From: Chrysophaeum taylorii
Lineage: Eukaryota > Sar > Pelagophyceae > Pelagomonadales > Pelagomonadaceae
Direction of reading: 5' to 3'
DNA: 64,000 nucleotides
Assembly: GCA_029834535.1 (NCBI GenBank)
Contig: JAQMWT010000203.1
Coordinates: 120,493 to 184,492, forward strand
Shown in pieces: positions 19,832-29,640 of the stretch (positions within the stretch are counted from its first letter, which is position 1; each line of letters starts with the position of its first letter). The position numbers and the translations under genes are program-made. Below the pieces are notes generated by a model. The model searched no databases and had not been told where the DNA came from. It saw only the letters and a list, made by a program, of their open reading frames with translations.

Positions 19832-20214
19832 TTTAAGCGCTGCCGGAATATCCTTCCTTCCAACAACAACAGGATAGACAAGCCATTTCGCATCACATCT
19901 CCTTACATCCTCGCCCGTGTTCTTGTTGATCCGCCCTTAAAATATCTTCTTTTCGCCGCCGCGTCGTGCGAGCTCCCGGGCCGTGACTCCCACCTCCAGC
20001 GTCGGCTCGTCGTACGACGCGCCCACGGCTGGTCCGAGCGCATCAAAAGTCGTCGTCCTCGTCGTCGGAAACGCAGAAAAAAAGGACGACCTCAGTCGGT
20101 CAGAAAGCCCTTCATGAGACAAAAATCATCCAAGGCGTCGCCCCCAGAACCACCACCACCAGTCAGGGTGTTGTTAGAAGTAGGGAGGACGACGGGTCCT
20201 CATTATTATTATTA

Positions 20215-21435
20215 TCACGTCCTCCTCCGACGACCGGTGGTTTTGGGGGAAGTGTAATACGCGTATACCGCGTTGATGGCGTAGTCGTAGGCATCATCAT
20301 CATCATTGTCGGCTCGGCTTGAGGAGGAGGAGTAGTATTGGAGTCGGGGGGCTGCGTCCGAAATTACCTTTTGCATATCTTGTATTTTTGATTTTGGTAT
20401 CGTCGAGATGTAGTCGTAAACGTTTTTTTTGGGGTCTTCGAGTGCTCGGTCGAGGTCGATTTCGACTGCCCATTGTCCGTTAAATATGGGTCCGAGGGCT
20501 TGGAGCAAATAGGGTTCGAAGATGACGGGGATGCCGCCGGCAAGGAGGCAGTGGTACAAACCCGCCCTCGACGGCGTCGTCCCGAAAGGCTGCGCGCAGA
20601 ACGTGCCTCTCGCGTAGGCTGGAAGATGAGGGACGTTGTGTGCGAGATAGGCTTCGAAGGTACCGGTGACGGCTTTCTTCCTCTCGCCTTGCCAATCCGT
20701 GAAACACTGTTCCATTTTTTCGCATTCCGCTTTCAACTTGAGTCTCAAATCGCTGCCGGAACGACTGTGAGATCCCAACACCTGCGTCACCAACACCCGC
20801 GACCGCGAAGCTTGGTACTGTCGAAGCGAGGCGATATCCTCCATCGACCGAGCGCGAAAGGACGGATAGGGCACAGTGTGTTGGTGGGGCCTCGCGTACG
20901 GTAGCGTCGTCGTCGAGACTCGGGCTCTCGAGGCCTCCACAATCCACGGCGCTTCGATCGTCAGCCACTGCATGTCGAGGAGCCAATCGAAGTGTGGACA
21001 CGACTTCCCAAACCCAAACCACATCGAGCTCGACACGAGCGCAACCGGGACCACGTGGTTAATGGTTTGATTTCCAACTTTCGCCCTCGCCTCTTCGAGC
21101 TTCGAACACAAGTAGCGGTCTGGCGACGGATGTTTCTGGGATTCGCTCCTATACCGCGCGAAGTCGAGGGGCACGAAGAACAGCGTCGCTTCGCGGGGAT
21201 TCAGGGTTCGCCGGGGGTCCGCCTTTAGCTTTTCGTACATGACCCAACCCAGAGCGTACTGCCCCGGCGACTCCCGCGCCGCCAAACTATCCCCGAGCTC
21301 GTCGTACACGTAGATCTTGAGGGGTTTTTCTGCTGCAGAACGGGGCCACGCCATCCACAACACCACCACCACCAAAACAACAAAGTAGTACCATCGCAAT
21401 GGCCGCCGCCGCTTCATCACCTTCCTTTTTGGCAT
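20215..21435 (-). CDS. Exostosin-like (GT47) glycosyltransferase, type II membrane protein
   Basis: This intact 406-aa gene starts at an ATG whose complement is 21,433-21,435 and stops at TGA (20,217-20,215). The N terminus is very basic, followed by a single hydrophobic anchor at about residues 15-31 (YYFVVLVVVVLWMAW). This is the topology of Golgi type II glycosyltransferases. The lumenal part starts with KIYVYDEL, the usual start of exostosin domains. Downstream it has FFVPLDFARY, a histidine/tyrosine-rich centre, and near residue 290 the family's conserved GTTPSRAGLYHCLLAGGIPV segment (typical pattern: R..eal..GciPVi) followed by IFEPYLL. The family transfers sugars from UDP-sugars onto polysaccharides or glycoproteins. 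The substrate cannot be predicted. Length is normal for the family and the gene stands alone. Confidence 0.85.
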   Translation of the reverse strand: MPKRKVMKRRRPLRWYYFVVLVVVVLWMAWPRSAAEKPLKIYVYDELGDSLAARESPGQYALGWVMYEKLKADPRRTLNPREATLFFVPLDFARYRSESQKHPSPDRYLCSKLEEARAKVGNQTINHVVPVALVSSSMWFGFGKSCPHFDWLLDMQWLTIEAPWIVEASRARVSTTTLPYARPHQHTVPYPSFRARSMEDIASLRQYQASRSRVLVTQVLGSHSRSGSDLRLKLKAECEKMEQCFTDWQGERKKAVTGTFEAYLAHNVPHLPAYARGTFCAQPFGTTPSRAGLYHCLLAGGIPVIFEPYLLQALGPIFNGQWAVEIDLDRALEDPKKNVYDYISTIPKSKIQDMQKVISDAAPRLQYYSSSSSRADNDDDDAYDYAINAVYAYYTSPKTTGRRRRT

Positions 21436-21948
21436 AAGGGTTTAATAATTACGCAAGAGGTGCTTTGGGTCCGTTGAACTTTCTGAAAAAAAAAAAAAAC
21501 CATTGCCCTTTCGCCCGCCATTCTCCGAACGAAACGAGGCAACTCGAGAACTATGAGAGGTTGCCCCCCCGACTAAGTAGGACCGCCGTCGTATCGCGAT
21601 TTAAAAAGCAGTTCTCCTCCTCCTCCTCCTCGTCGAGCTTGATGATGGCAACAATCGGGGCGAAGCTCCAAGAAAACCCGCGGGCCACCAAAGACTGAAA
21701 ATTGAGAGATCCCACTTTGCACGCCAGCAGCAGTTACTTGGCGGCACTGGGGCAAAGAGAATGGGTAGGATGGAGACGTGTTCGTTCCGGGGCCCGATCC
21801 CACAGCCTTCGGTTGGAAGCGACGACAAACTTCGGGAAGGTGTCGAGGACGATACGCGGAGCCGCGATCGACGCCTCCGATCGGCCGATTTAATCGCTGC
21901 TGAGCTGCCATCGTCTCCGGCGGTACCGAAATCAGAGGGGGTTGATCG
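21436..21948. other. Intergenic, no clear gene
   Basis: It contains a poly-A tract near 21,486 and a (TCC)n stretch at 21,616-21,632. Overlapping ORFs lack motifs. Part could belong to the 3' end of the broken minus-strand gene that follows. Confidence 0.3.
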
Positions 21949-23347
21949 TCAGAGGTGAGGGCGACCCCGGAGTAGATACGCCGGCGGCGAGAATGGTGGT
22001 CTTGCTCGGGAATAAAAAAAATGAACCGGGGAGATCGTGATTCGCGAGGAACGCGCTCTTGTCCGACGCCAGGAACAGCGAGAACTGACGAGATATTTTT
22101 GCCGCCGCCGCGATAGCAGGCTTCGCGTCCAACGCCTTTCCGGGCTTTGGCAGCGCGACCACGGCCTAGCGGAAGGGCACGACAATTGGTTGTCAAAGTG
22201 TGGTAGGTCTGCGACAGTCTGTATTGATGACGGGCTCGACGCGGGCCACTGGGGCGCGGGGTTTGAGGGCGAAGCGCGCCAAGATCTCGAGCAGCTGCGG
22301 AAGACCTCGACACCGCTGGGCGTCGCTGGCGTGGTTCTGGTGCTCGACCTGACCCGTCGACGGTCGCTCGCCGGTCTCGTAGTTGCCGTTCTCGCGGGTT
22401 TCGTCGATCTCGTCCTCATCGTCAAACTCGTCGTCGCCGTCTTTAGCGGCCTCGCTTCCATGGGCTGGGCTCCCGCGGCCGTAGGCTCGCAGTTCTCATC
22501 CTCGCCAAAAAACGGAGTCGTCGCGTGCAACATCTACACCACGCTCTCGTCTTCGGCACCGAGTGTCGGTCTCCTTAAGGCACCTAGCTGCCAGGGGTTT
22601 GGAGTCGTGAGGCTTACTTCTCGCAGCCGCATGTCCCCCCAGACAGGCGTGACGACTTTTATGCTCCACTCGCACGCAAATCATGATCCCCTTTAGCGAG
22701 AAAAAGAAAGATCCAGCAATCTGTTCGAAGTTCGTTTCTTCGACACTCGGACCACAAAAGAACCATATGGGCGGGCTCTGGGCAACGCCGTCGTGTTGCG
22801 TGACTCCTGACCGAGCAACTTGCCGACGCACAAAAGAAAAACTGAACATCCTTTCGCGAAATAGACCAAGCAACTGACGTAAAAAGCGCGATTATTCTAG
22901 TGGCCAGAACTAAGTTACGGCGGCGCGACTCGGGGTTGATGGTAAGTCGCCAGTGGTTTTTGAGCGCAACAGGCTCTTCGTTTGTACGCGAAATAAATTC
23001 CTCGCCGCAACTCGAATCCGAGGGTGACGCTTCCAGGGCATGCATGCGGGCCAGAGGAGTTGTCGACGAGAGATACAGTCTCTAGGCCGCCAAGGCGATC
23101 GAGGAGGATTGAAAGTTTGATTTGATGCATTCAGGTCTTCTGTGGTAACGAATCTCGGTTCGCATTGTGCGCGAAAGCATCGATTCAAGATAACAAACAA
23201 CCTCGGCGAGGCACCACGAATGATTCCGAACCGTGGAGGAGGAGACGGATGAGACCAGTTCGGCCGCTCCCGGACAAAAGCTTCTTCGTCAACGTCCTCA
23301 GAGTCACTATTGTCGGCACCAATATCGTAGGTTACCAACCGGGTCAT
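21949..23347 (-). pseudogene. Frameshifted minus-strand gene, unidentified
   Basis: Read from 23,347 leftwards, protein-like sequence starts with MTRLVTYDIGADNSDSEDVD and continues in a second frame (RLGGLETVSLVDNSSGPHA) and a third (22,873-22,496, including FFCGPSVEETNFEQIAGSFF). It then passes through an acidic stretch around 22,400 (DGDDEFDDEDEIDETRENG) and LPQLLEILARFALKPRAPV, and ends near 21,949. Each change of frame implies an indel. The acidic N terminus and mid-region suggest a soluble, possibly nuclear protein, but no family is recognised. Confidence 0.4.
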
Positions 23348-23482
23348 TGTGGCTTGGCAACAAATATTGGATTAACAAAAATTGACTTGGCTTTTTTTCC
23401 ATACCCCAGCGCTAAAGTTTTGTGCTTGGGGGGGAGTCGTCGACCTCCCAGCACGAAAGTTTCGTGGTGGTAGGGGGGTGTC

Positions 23483-23522
23483 TGACCTGACCTGACCTGA
23501 CCTGACCTGACCTGACCTGACC
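23483..23522. repeat. (TGACC)8 tandem repeat
   Basis: Eight perfect pentamers. They are the complement of the four-unit (GGTCA) array in R1 copy 1. Confidence 0.97.
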
Positions 23523-23559
23523 ACCGCGCACGCACTCTAGAAGAGGCCTCGACTGCCTG

Positions 23560-23740
23560 CCGATCGCCCAGGTGGTCAGCAGAGCTATAGAACTACGGAC
23601 GGCCACGGACTGGGTGCCGGGGACGAGCGCCTCTGCTATAGCCTCGCGCTCTTCGCGCGGGCATTAAAGGCGTTAAAATAATCGGACAAGAGGAGGCGCG
23701 GCGGCTGCAGGAAAATAAATAAATAAATCACAGTGGCTTA
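23560..23740 (+). mobile_element. tRNA-related SINE-like segment within R1 copy 3
   Basis: On plus, a tRNA-like head (CGCCCAGGTGGTCAGCAGAGC), a GC-rich body and a tail GGAAAATAAATAAATAAATCA. The layout is identical to the minus-strand segments at 2,862-3,045 and 16,147-16,322. Confidence 0.55.
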
Positions 23741-23834
23741 GCTATACGCGCGACTTCGAACCGCAAAACTTGTCGTCGGGATATTGTACGCGCCCTGTCC
23801 TCAAGACGACGATGATGACGACAACGAACCGTAA

Positions 23835-24905
23835 AGAGCGAGCAATTCAGCTTCAAAAGAGGAGCGGGCGAGGAGGTACTGCGAGCGGGAGCAGTAGGAG
23901 ATCATAGAGCCACCAAGGAGAAAACAAAAACCAGTAGTGGAGTGGCGGTCATCAGGGTCGTCGGCCCAGCTGGAGTCGGAATAACCACAGAGACGAAGGG
24001 TAGAAGCGCGAACCAAGAACAAGGGCAAGATCTTGAGTACCATGGAGATAACGCAGAGTGTGGGATAAAGCGCGCCAGTGGTGTTTACCAGGATTGTGTG
24101 AAAAACGCGCACACTGATTGACGGACCAAGTGATATCAGGGCGAGTCGTGATGGAGATAAATAAAACACAACCAACAATACGACGAAAAGGGATGCGTGC
24201 CATGAAGACGTGAGCACGGGAGCCAGGTGCAGGAGAAGCAGCCGCAGAAAGAGGAAGAACTTTGGGAGCGGGAGTCAAGTCTGGTTGTGCGCGAGCACGC
24301 GTAATGCGGAGACCAACGTGAGTGGTCAGATCAAGCTCGTTAACATCAGTGAAGGTTCGGAAACGGAGGAAGAAGGCTGGGTAATGACTAAGGCAAGGAC
24401 GAGGGTGCGCCACAAGAAGATCATCAACGACAAGAACGAGACGTAGGACAACGGTAGAATTAAGCACGAGCTTGTAACGGCAAGTGTCACCAGATCCGCG
24501 GACGAAGCCACAGTCATTGACGCGAAAGCGTGCCAAATAAAGCCACCAATTACGACAAGCTTGTTTGCAACCATACCAAGAGCGACGGAGCGTGTAAATG
24601 ATTTTGAAACCATCGGTGTGTGGGTTGGCGAGGAGCATAACCTTCGGGTGGCCAGACATAGATGTCTTCGTCAATGGGAGCTTGGATAAAAGCGGAGCTG
24701 ACATCCAACTTATGCAAATCCCAGTCGTGAACAGCAACGCCAGACAGGGGCTTGTATGAAAGCAGAGATGACATCTACAGGACGGTGCGTGTCGTGGTAA
24801 GCAATGCCGTGAACCTGGGTGTAACCGCGGACAACGAGATGAGCTGTGTACGATTCGAAGCGGCCAGATTCATACTTTGTGCGGTGGACCCACTTCAAAT
24901 AGGCA
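23835..24905 (-). pseudogene. Ty1-copia reverse transcriptase - RNase H remnant
   Basis: Key pieces, in order on minus: KWVHRTKYESG and YTAHLVVRGYTQVHGIAYHD (start of copia RT); HKLDVSSAFIQAPIDEDIYV with WPPEGYAP; SWYGCKQACRNWW; LVVDDLLVA at the catalytic YVDD-like site; LRITRARA; then RPDITWSVNQCARF with the HTLRYLHGTQD connection motif. RNase H follows with CGYSDSSWADDPDDRHSTTG, FCFLLGGSMISY and SFEAELLALY. The protein changes frame near 24,740 and 23,960 and a duplicated bit of the SAFIQAP segment occurs around 24,700-24,790. It copies element RNA into DNA when intact; this copy is broken. Confidence 0.9.
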
Positions 24906-26496
24906 GATGGCGCCAGAAAAAGTAGAAGGAACGCGAACAACATCCGAGCAACCGAGCTGACCGAGGGAATGATATTCTGTGGCAAGGGCTTGTAACCGAC
25001 GTGCAGGATTTGGATGGGCTGGGCGAGACAGAGGGGAAGGAAGACATAATGAACTAACAAACGAAAGCTAGAATAATTAACGTACAGGGAAGAACAAGAT
25101 GACACAGAATCGAAGGGAATGACAAGATGACACAGAATCGACAGTGCGTGGTAAAACGCCAGTATTGTGGGTTTGAGTTGGCTCTCCATTTTGTTTCTGA
25201 ATAATGTGCGCTTTTTGTCGACTTTGCGCGGTCGGCTCCGTTTGGCTCGACTTTGTTTTGCATGCTTTTTGTTTTGCATGCTTGTTGTTTTGTCGGCTCT
25301 GGTTGGTTCGACTTTGTTGTGCACGTTTTGTTGTTTTCTCTCTTTGATTCGTCGGAGTTCATGAGCTCGTAGAATGGTCGGTTCACGTGATGGGGTGATC
25401 AGTCCCAGTGAAACCGGCGCATTCTCATCAAACACAGGGGACAAAGGGGCGACAGCGGAAGAACAGGTGACAATCGGGCAACAGCAGGAACAGGTGACAA
25501 TGGGGCAACAGTAGACGAGAGCGCGTGATTCGAGAAAGTCGGAACAACGTTGAAGTTCCGGTGGTTGACATTGCAGGAAAAATCTGATGAGCGAAACTGT
25601 CAGCAAAATCGAGGTCTGAAGAACAATAGCGACAAAAGTGCCTGGGGAGACTTGCGTTATAAGCGATTGTTGCCACTGAGGATCGCAACGGGGTAAAGAT
25701 AGTGGGAACACAGGCTGGTATATATGATGGCAGTGTGCCAGACGTCTGATGAGAACGTGGCCTTTGGGCAGATAGGTTGCATGGTGCATGGTGACCAGGT
25801 TACGACGATGGTCGTCGGAGTCGACAGAAGCAAAAACGGGCGTAAAGAGGTTTGATGCGAACGTGGGTGTTTGGTTGTTGTGGTGCGAGCAAGTTGCCAT
25901 GGGCACGACAGCGTCCTGTACGCGAAAATGGAAGACTTCGGACGCGCCAGCGGTGTAAGGAACGAACACGGGTAGACCAGGCTGCTGTATGTCAGCCTGC
26001 TGTGGCAGATAAGGAAGTGGCCCGTTCTCGCATTCGCAAGAACGAAGTTGCCATATGGGCCAACGTTGGAGGAGCAAGCGACGAGCTTCGCTCGTCATAC
26101 TCGAATAGACTGCGGTAGAAGGTGGCGATTGTGGCAAAAACAGTTGTGGCACGTAAGAACGTTGCAGATAGCGTCGCAGTGACACGTAAGATCATTGCAG
26201 ATAGCGTCGCGGGTGCTGAGCACGGAATTCACTGCGAGAGCAAAACCGGATTGTAAAGGTCAGAAAAGCGGCGAAAAGGCGATAGTGCGCGAAGGAGAAC
26301 CACAAATCACACAGCAAAGAAGCGTCTGTCCAGGATCCCGAAGATGAGCGATCCAACCACATAGGAAGCACGAAAGCTGCGCACGCGAAAAATGGACAGG
26401 CACAGCTTAGTTGTGGCGGGTGAAATGCGCGATGGAACGTGAGTCGCTGGTTTTACCAAAACCGACAAGCACAACGAGGAGTGGATCAACGAATAG

Positions 26497-26736
26497 GTGA
26501 AAATGCACATGGATCAACGAATAGCAGAAAAATGTAGAATGGGGAGTGGATCAACGAATAGGCGATATACAGAACGAGGAGGGGAACGACGACGAGGGGA
26601 AAACACAGAACGAGGAGAGGAGCAACGAATAGCGGAAAATACAGAACGAGGGGTGGAGCAACGAATAGCGGAAAATACAGAACGAGGGGTGGAGCAACGA
26701 ATAGCGGAAAATACAGAACGAAGGGCGGCTGTGCAA
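26497..26736 (-). repeat. 36-bp tandem repeat inside the copia element (6-7 units)
   Basis: The landmark ACAGAACGAG occurs at 26,569, 26,605, 26,641, 26,677 and 26,713 (the first and last imperfect), exactly 36 bp apart, with degenerate units to the left. 36 bp is twelve codons, so all frames stay open: minus reads repeats of FCIFRYSLLHPS and plus reads repeats of ENTERGVEQRIA. It lies in the expected gag-pol region of the element. Confidence 0.9.
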
Positions 26737-27129
26737 TGGGATCTAAAAAAAAATTCCACAACGAGGGGCTTCCGAGGGATGGGGTTGTTGGTGTGCTCGC
26801 ATCAGACATTCGGCGGTACACACGCTGACTTGGAAGTATCTTGATTGGCAGAAAGGTGCAAATATGATGAGACGGAGTATCGGGGGGGGGATGTGAGACG
26901 GTGGGTGTGGCCGTTTAAGGCGGTGAAGGGGGTGGAATAGATGGTGGATTTAAGAAAAGCGGCGGAGTGGAACTAGAATCAGTCAACGTGGGAGTAGGCA
27001 TAGGAGCAGAAAAGGTAGTGTTAGTGGTGGTGGTTTTGGTGGGTTGGTGTTGTTGGGTGTCTTTGGAGTCATTGGAAGTGTTGCTCTGTTGAGAAGAACG
27101 GCGATGGTGGGTAGCGCGTTGTCGTGGAA

Positions 27130-27820
27130 AAGCTAGGAACTTTGAAACTTGCGGCAGTCCCTCTTAAAGTGATGATCCTTGCAGCAGCCGCCAAAAGGAC
27201 ATTGGGTAGTGCGTCGGAATCGAGTAGAGCCAGGTTGGTGGGAAAGGGGAGCGTCTAGGGTAGGTCAGTTGGAAGAGTCTGAAGTCGTGGCTGACGACGC
27301 GGCGGATAGCGCGGCGGAAGTGGGTGTGCATGGCATCTAAATTGATTGTTGTTGAACTTCTCAAGAGTACAACCACAGTCGTCGGTGTACGAAACGCGAG
27401 ACGATAAAACAAAGCCAGTAAGGCTTGAAGCACGATGCACGTAGTCAAATGCGAGGACACACTCGAGGGTGCGTCGGATCAGGTACAATGCCGAGCAACT
27501 TGAACTCCGAGCATGAATTTGTTGAGGAAGTTCGCTAAACGATCCCCACGGCCCTTGTAGACATCGGTAATGCGCTTGGAAAGTCGCGTGAAGTTCATGT
27601 CGCGGTTGTCATGTTGTTCGCGTGAAGTTCGTGTCGCGGTTTTCATGGATATCAACGTTGTTGTTGCTTGACGCGAAATTCTCCTTCAGAGCAGCGAGAT
27701 GCTGAGATGCTAGTCCAAGGATCGTTGGTCGAGATAATGTGATCGCCGGTAGAAAAAATCATGTTCGCGAGACGACGTGGCCATGGTTGGTGGGAAAAGA
27801 AAAAATATGTCGCTCACCGC
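27130..27820 (-). pseudogene. Copia gag-like remnant with zinc knuckle
   Basis: On minus, KRITDVYKGRGDRLANFLNK near 27,550 and TLEKFNNNQFRCHAHPLPP near 27,340 look like capsid-domain sequence. A cysteine/histidine cluster, CPFGGCCKDHHFKRDC, is encoded at 27,154-27,201 and corresponds to a retroviral-type CCHC zinc knuckle with a slightly wide first spacing (CX4CX4HX4C). Such a protein packages element RNA. Frames change at least twice. Confidence 0.65.
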
Positions 27821-27990
27821 TGAAGGCATCAAGTTTTTTTTGAGAAAGCTTGCTAGCTTAGAATTTTTTGGATCGAGGACATGATAGACGACAAAACGAA
27901 CCGAACACGGAGCAAAAAACTGAAGCCGATGAGGAGGAGCCGCCACGAAGTCAAGCACAGGCTCGATCGTGAACGAGCACCTGCTATATA

Positions 27991-28329
27991 CCATGTGAGA
28001 CCTGAAATGTGAGAACTATAATGGATGGGGACGTGGTGCAGGGGTAAGTGTCATAGCTTCCTCACATCTGAAAAAAAAAATACCCGCCTCCTCCCGATGC
28101 CACGCCATTACAGCCGGATCCCTCTTTACCTCCGTGCTGCTGCTGCGATCGCGGCGAGATTGGTCGTTTTTGCCGCTCACACTATGGTGTTTGCGCACTC
28201 GACTTTGTGTGCTGTTGTTGCCGCGTAGTAGGTAGGTAGTAGTAGTATGCGGCAACCGGTGGAGACATCTAATAAATAATTTCGCCCCCCCATGCCCTAG
28301 CGACCCCCCCATATCTCCGTTCACGAAAA
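27991..28329. other. Intergenic between copia remnant and SET gene
   Basis: No convincing ORF. A short poly-A (28,071-28,080) and GTAGTAGTA runs near 28,230 are the only low-complexity features. Part could be leftover LTR, but no second copy exists in the window for comparison. Confidence 0.35.
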
Positions 28330-29106
28330 TTACGACGTAAGAAGAGTCTTCAACTTTGCCTCGAGGTCTCTCAAGACGGGCGAATCCGGCGGTTCGCAGA
28401 GTAGCGAAAATTTGTAGAGTTTCTTTAGCCAAACCCGCGCCCGATCGTCGTCGCTGACCATAGCCTGGTAGGCGTCGTTGCAGGTGCGGACCATCGCGCG
28501 GGGCTCGTCGATGCCTTCCTCCTCCAGCAACGCGAGCCGCTCCGTCGCGAGCGCCGCGGCCTTCTCCGACTTTCTGCTTCTCGCCGCGGCAAAAATTTCG
28601 CCGTCGAGATCAGAAATCCGAATTCTGCGCGCATCGCTCGCCGCGTCCAAGGGCTCGCAGGCCGCGCATCGGCACTCGAAAGGAAGACCCGCGCGGCGCG
28701 CAGCGCGCGGCTGCGCGAGCGGAACGTAGTTCGTGGTCAATTCTTCGCCGCGGGCGACGTCTCGAATAGCGTACAAAAATTGAAACCCGCCCTCCCAATG
28801 GTGGCCGCAGTTGGGCCGACAGCTGTGGTTGAAGCGCGAGAGCTCGAACATCACCCCCGCTCTCTCCCCGCAGGGATATCCGTTCGTCTCGAAGATCTCG
28901 AGGGCCGTTTTCCCCAGCAACGAATAAAACTTTTTGCGTTCCGTTGGACCGAGGGCGCCGACGGCAACCTCGACCTCCTCGACGCTCCGACCGGTCACGA
29001 TCGGTTCTTCGCGGAGCACGAGCTCGCCCCGAGGAATCGGTCGCGTCGCGAACGCGCCGATCCCCCCATCGTAGGCCTCGACGCGCTTGAACCTGTAGTA
29101 TCCCAT
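28330..29106 (-). CDS. SET-domain protein (putative lysine methyltransferase)
   Basis: This intact 258-aa gene starts at the ATG complement at 29,104-29,106. It has the N-terminal SET strand (GIGAFATRPIPRGELVLREE, residues 15-34), an insert region, then RFNHSCRPNC (residues 91-100), the S-adenosylmethionine-binding and pseudoknot motif. GEELTTNYV (120-128), with its catalytic-position tyrosine, follows. A CRCAAC cluster (145-150) resembles the zinc-binding post-SET found in SMYD-like and other SET proteins. A helical C-terminal extension of about 100 residues follows. There is no MYND finger between the SET halves. The family methylates lysines on histones or other proteins; which one here is unknown. 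It stands alone between mobile-element remnants. Confidence 0.9.
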   Translation of the reverse strand: MGYYRFKRVEAYDGGIGAFATRPIPRGELVLREEPIVTGRSVEEVEVAVGALGPTERKKFYSLLGKTALEIFETNGYPCGERAGVMFELSRFNHSCRPNCGHHWEGGFQFLYAIRDVARGEELTTNYVPLAQPRAARRAGLPFECRCAACEPLDAASDARRIRISDLDGEIFAAARSRKSEKAAALATERLALLEEEGIDEPRAMVRTCNDAYQAMVSDDDRARVWLKKLYKFSLLCEPPDSPVLRDLEAKLKTLLTS

Positions 29107-29269
29107 CGAGGCTTAGGGTTAGAGTTTACTCCCAGAAGTTATTGAAACCGCCTCATTCGTTCGATCGATCAAAATACGAATGTCGGCGAACTTTTTTAAG
29201 CAAGAAAGAAAGAGCTACGAAATTGCAACACCTCGCTTAACTCCACGTGTTGTAGGAGCTGTGGTCATC

Positions 29270-29640
29270 GTTTTTTTATGTTGTTGACTAGACAAAACTG
29301 TGGGAAGTCAAGACGAGTTAAGAGCCTGGAGAAGTAAAAACGTTGGGCAATATCAATAGGAAGGAGCACGTTGTAGCGTGAAAAAATTGATGACGTTTTG
29401 GATGGTGACCAGTTGTTGATACCTCGTTGTTGTCGCCATGCCGGAGGTACATCATCACAACTAGACCATTTGGTCAAGTAGTACCACGCAGCTTGATTCA
29501 TATCAGCGATAATAAGCTCTGCGCGGAGAGTCGAGACCAAGCATCAACCGAAAACGTAGATGCAATACCCCTCGGTGGACGCACGAGAGAAACCCGCATC
29601 GCTCAAGGCCTTGAACTCATTTTCAGAAGATAGCCATCAG
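29270..29640 (-). pseudogene. Possible retroelement RNase H remnant
   Basis: The minus strand reads FKALSDAGFSRASTEGYCIY, later TLRAELIIADMN and FSRLLTRLDFPQ. These resemble the copia RNase H order SDxDWAG..STSGY..., AEAEYIAL and LRRLLxELGFPQ, but with substitutions at key positions and one internal stop. It would be a second, older copia remnant. The similarity is suggestive only. Confidence 0.3.

Larger units (their letters stand above)
23390..23832 (-). repeat. Composite dispersed repeat R1, copy 3 (partial)
   Basis: This is the reverse complement of the second half of R1 copy 1, from GTTCGTTGTCG to the GCTGGGG tail, with an A-rich end (TTTTTTTCC on plus at 23,394). It abuts the RNase H end of the copia element, so either it inserted there or the copia 3' end was lost at this junction. 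It contains (TGACC)8 at 23,483-23,522 and the tRNA-like SINE segment at about 23,560-23,740. Confidence 0.75.
23833..27990 (-). mobile_element. Decayed Ty1-copia LTR retrotransposon
   Basis: On the minus strand, from right to left, there is a gag-like region (27,810-27,130), a middle region where protease and integrase would be expected but only weak similarity is seen (26,200-25,000), and then reverse transcriptase and RNase H (24,905-23,835). The gag-before-RT order and RT/RNase H signature identify the Ty1-copia superfamily. Many frame changes and stops make it inactive as written. I cannot find two matching LTRs. The 3' end is replaced by R1 copy 3, and the 5' end fades out near 27,990. 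The minus (coding) strand is G-poor. Confidence 0.85.

Noticed and set aside
23560-23640. tRNA gene
   Set aside because: Only the 5' half resembles a tRNA. The T-arm and a proper acceptor pair are lacking and the segment recurs in three dispersed repeats, so it is SINE-like.
24710-26185. 491-codon minus-strand ORF as one intact gene
   Set aside because: It is a chance read-through of decayed copia. Only its last part matches reverse transcriptase, and the true frame changes nearby.
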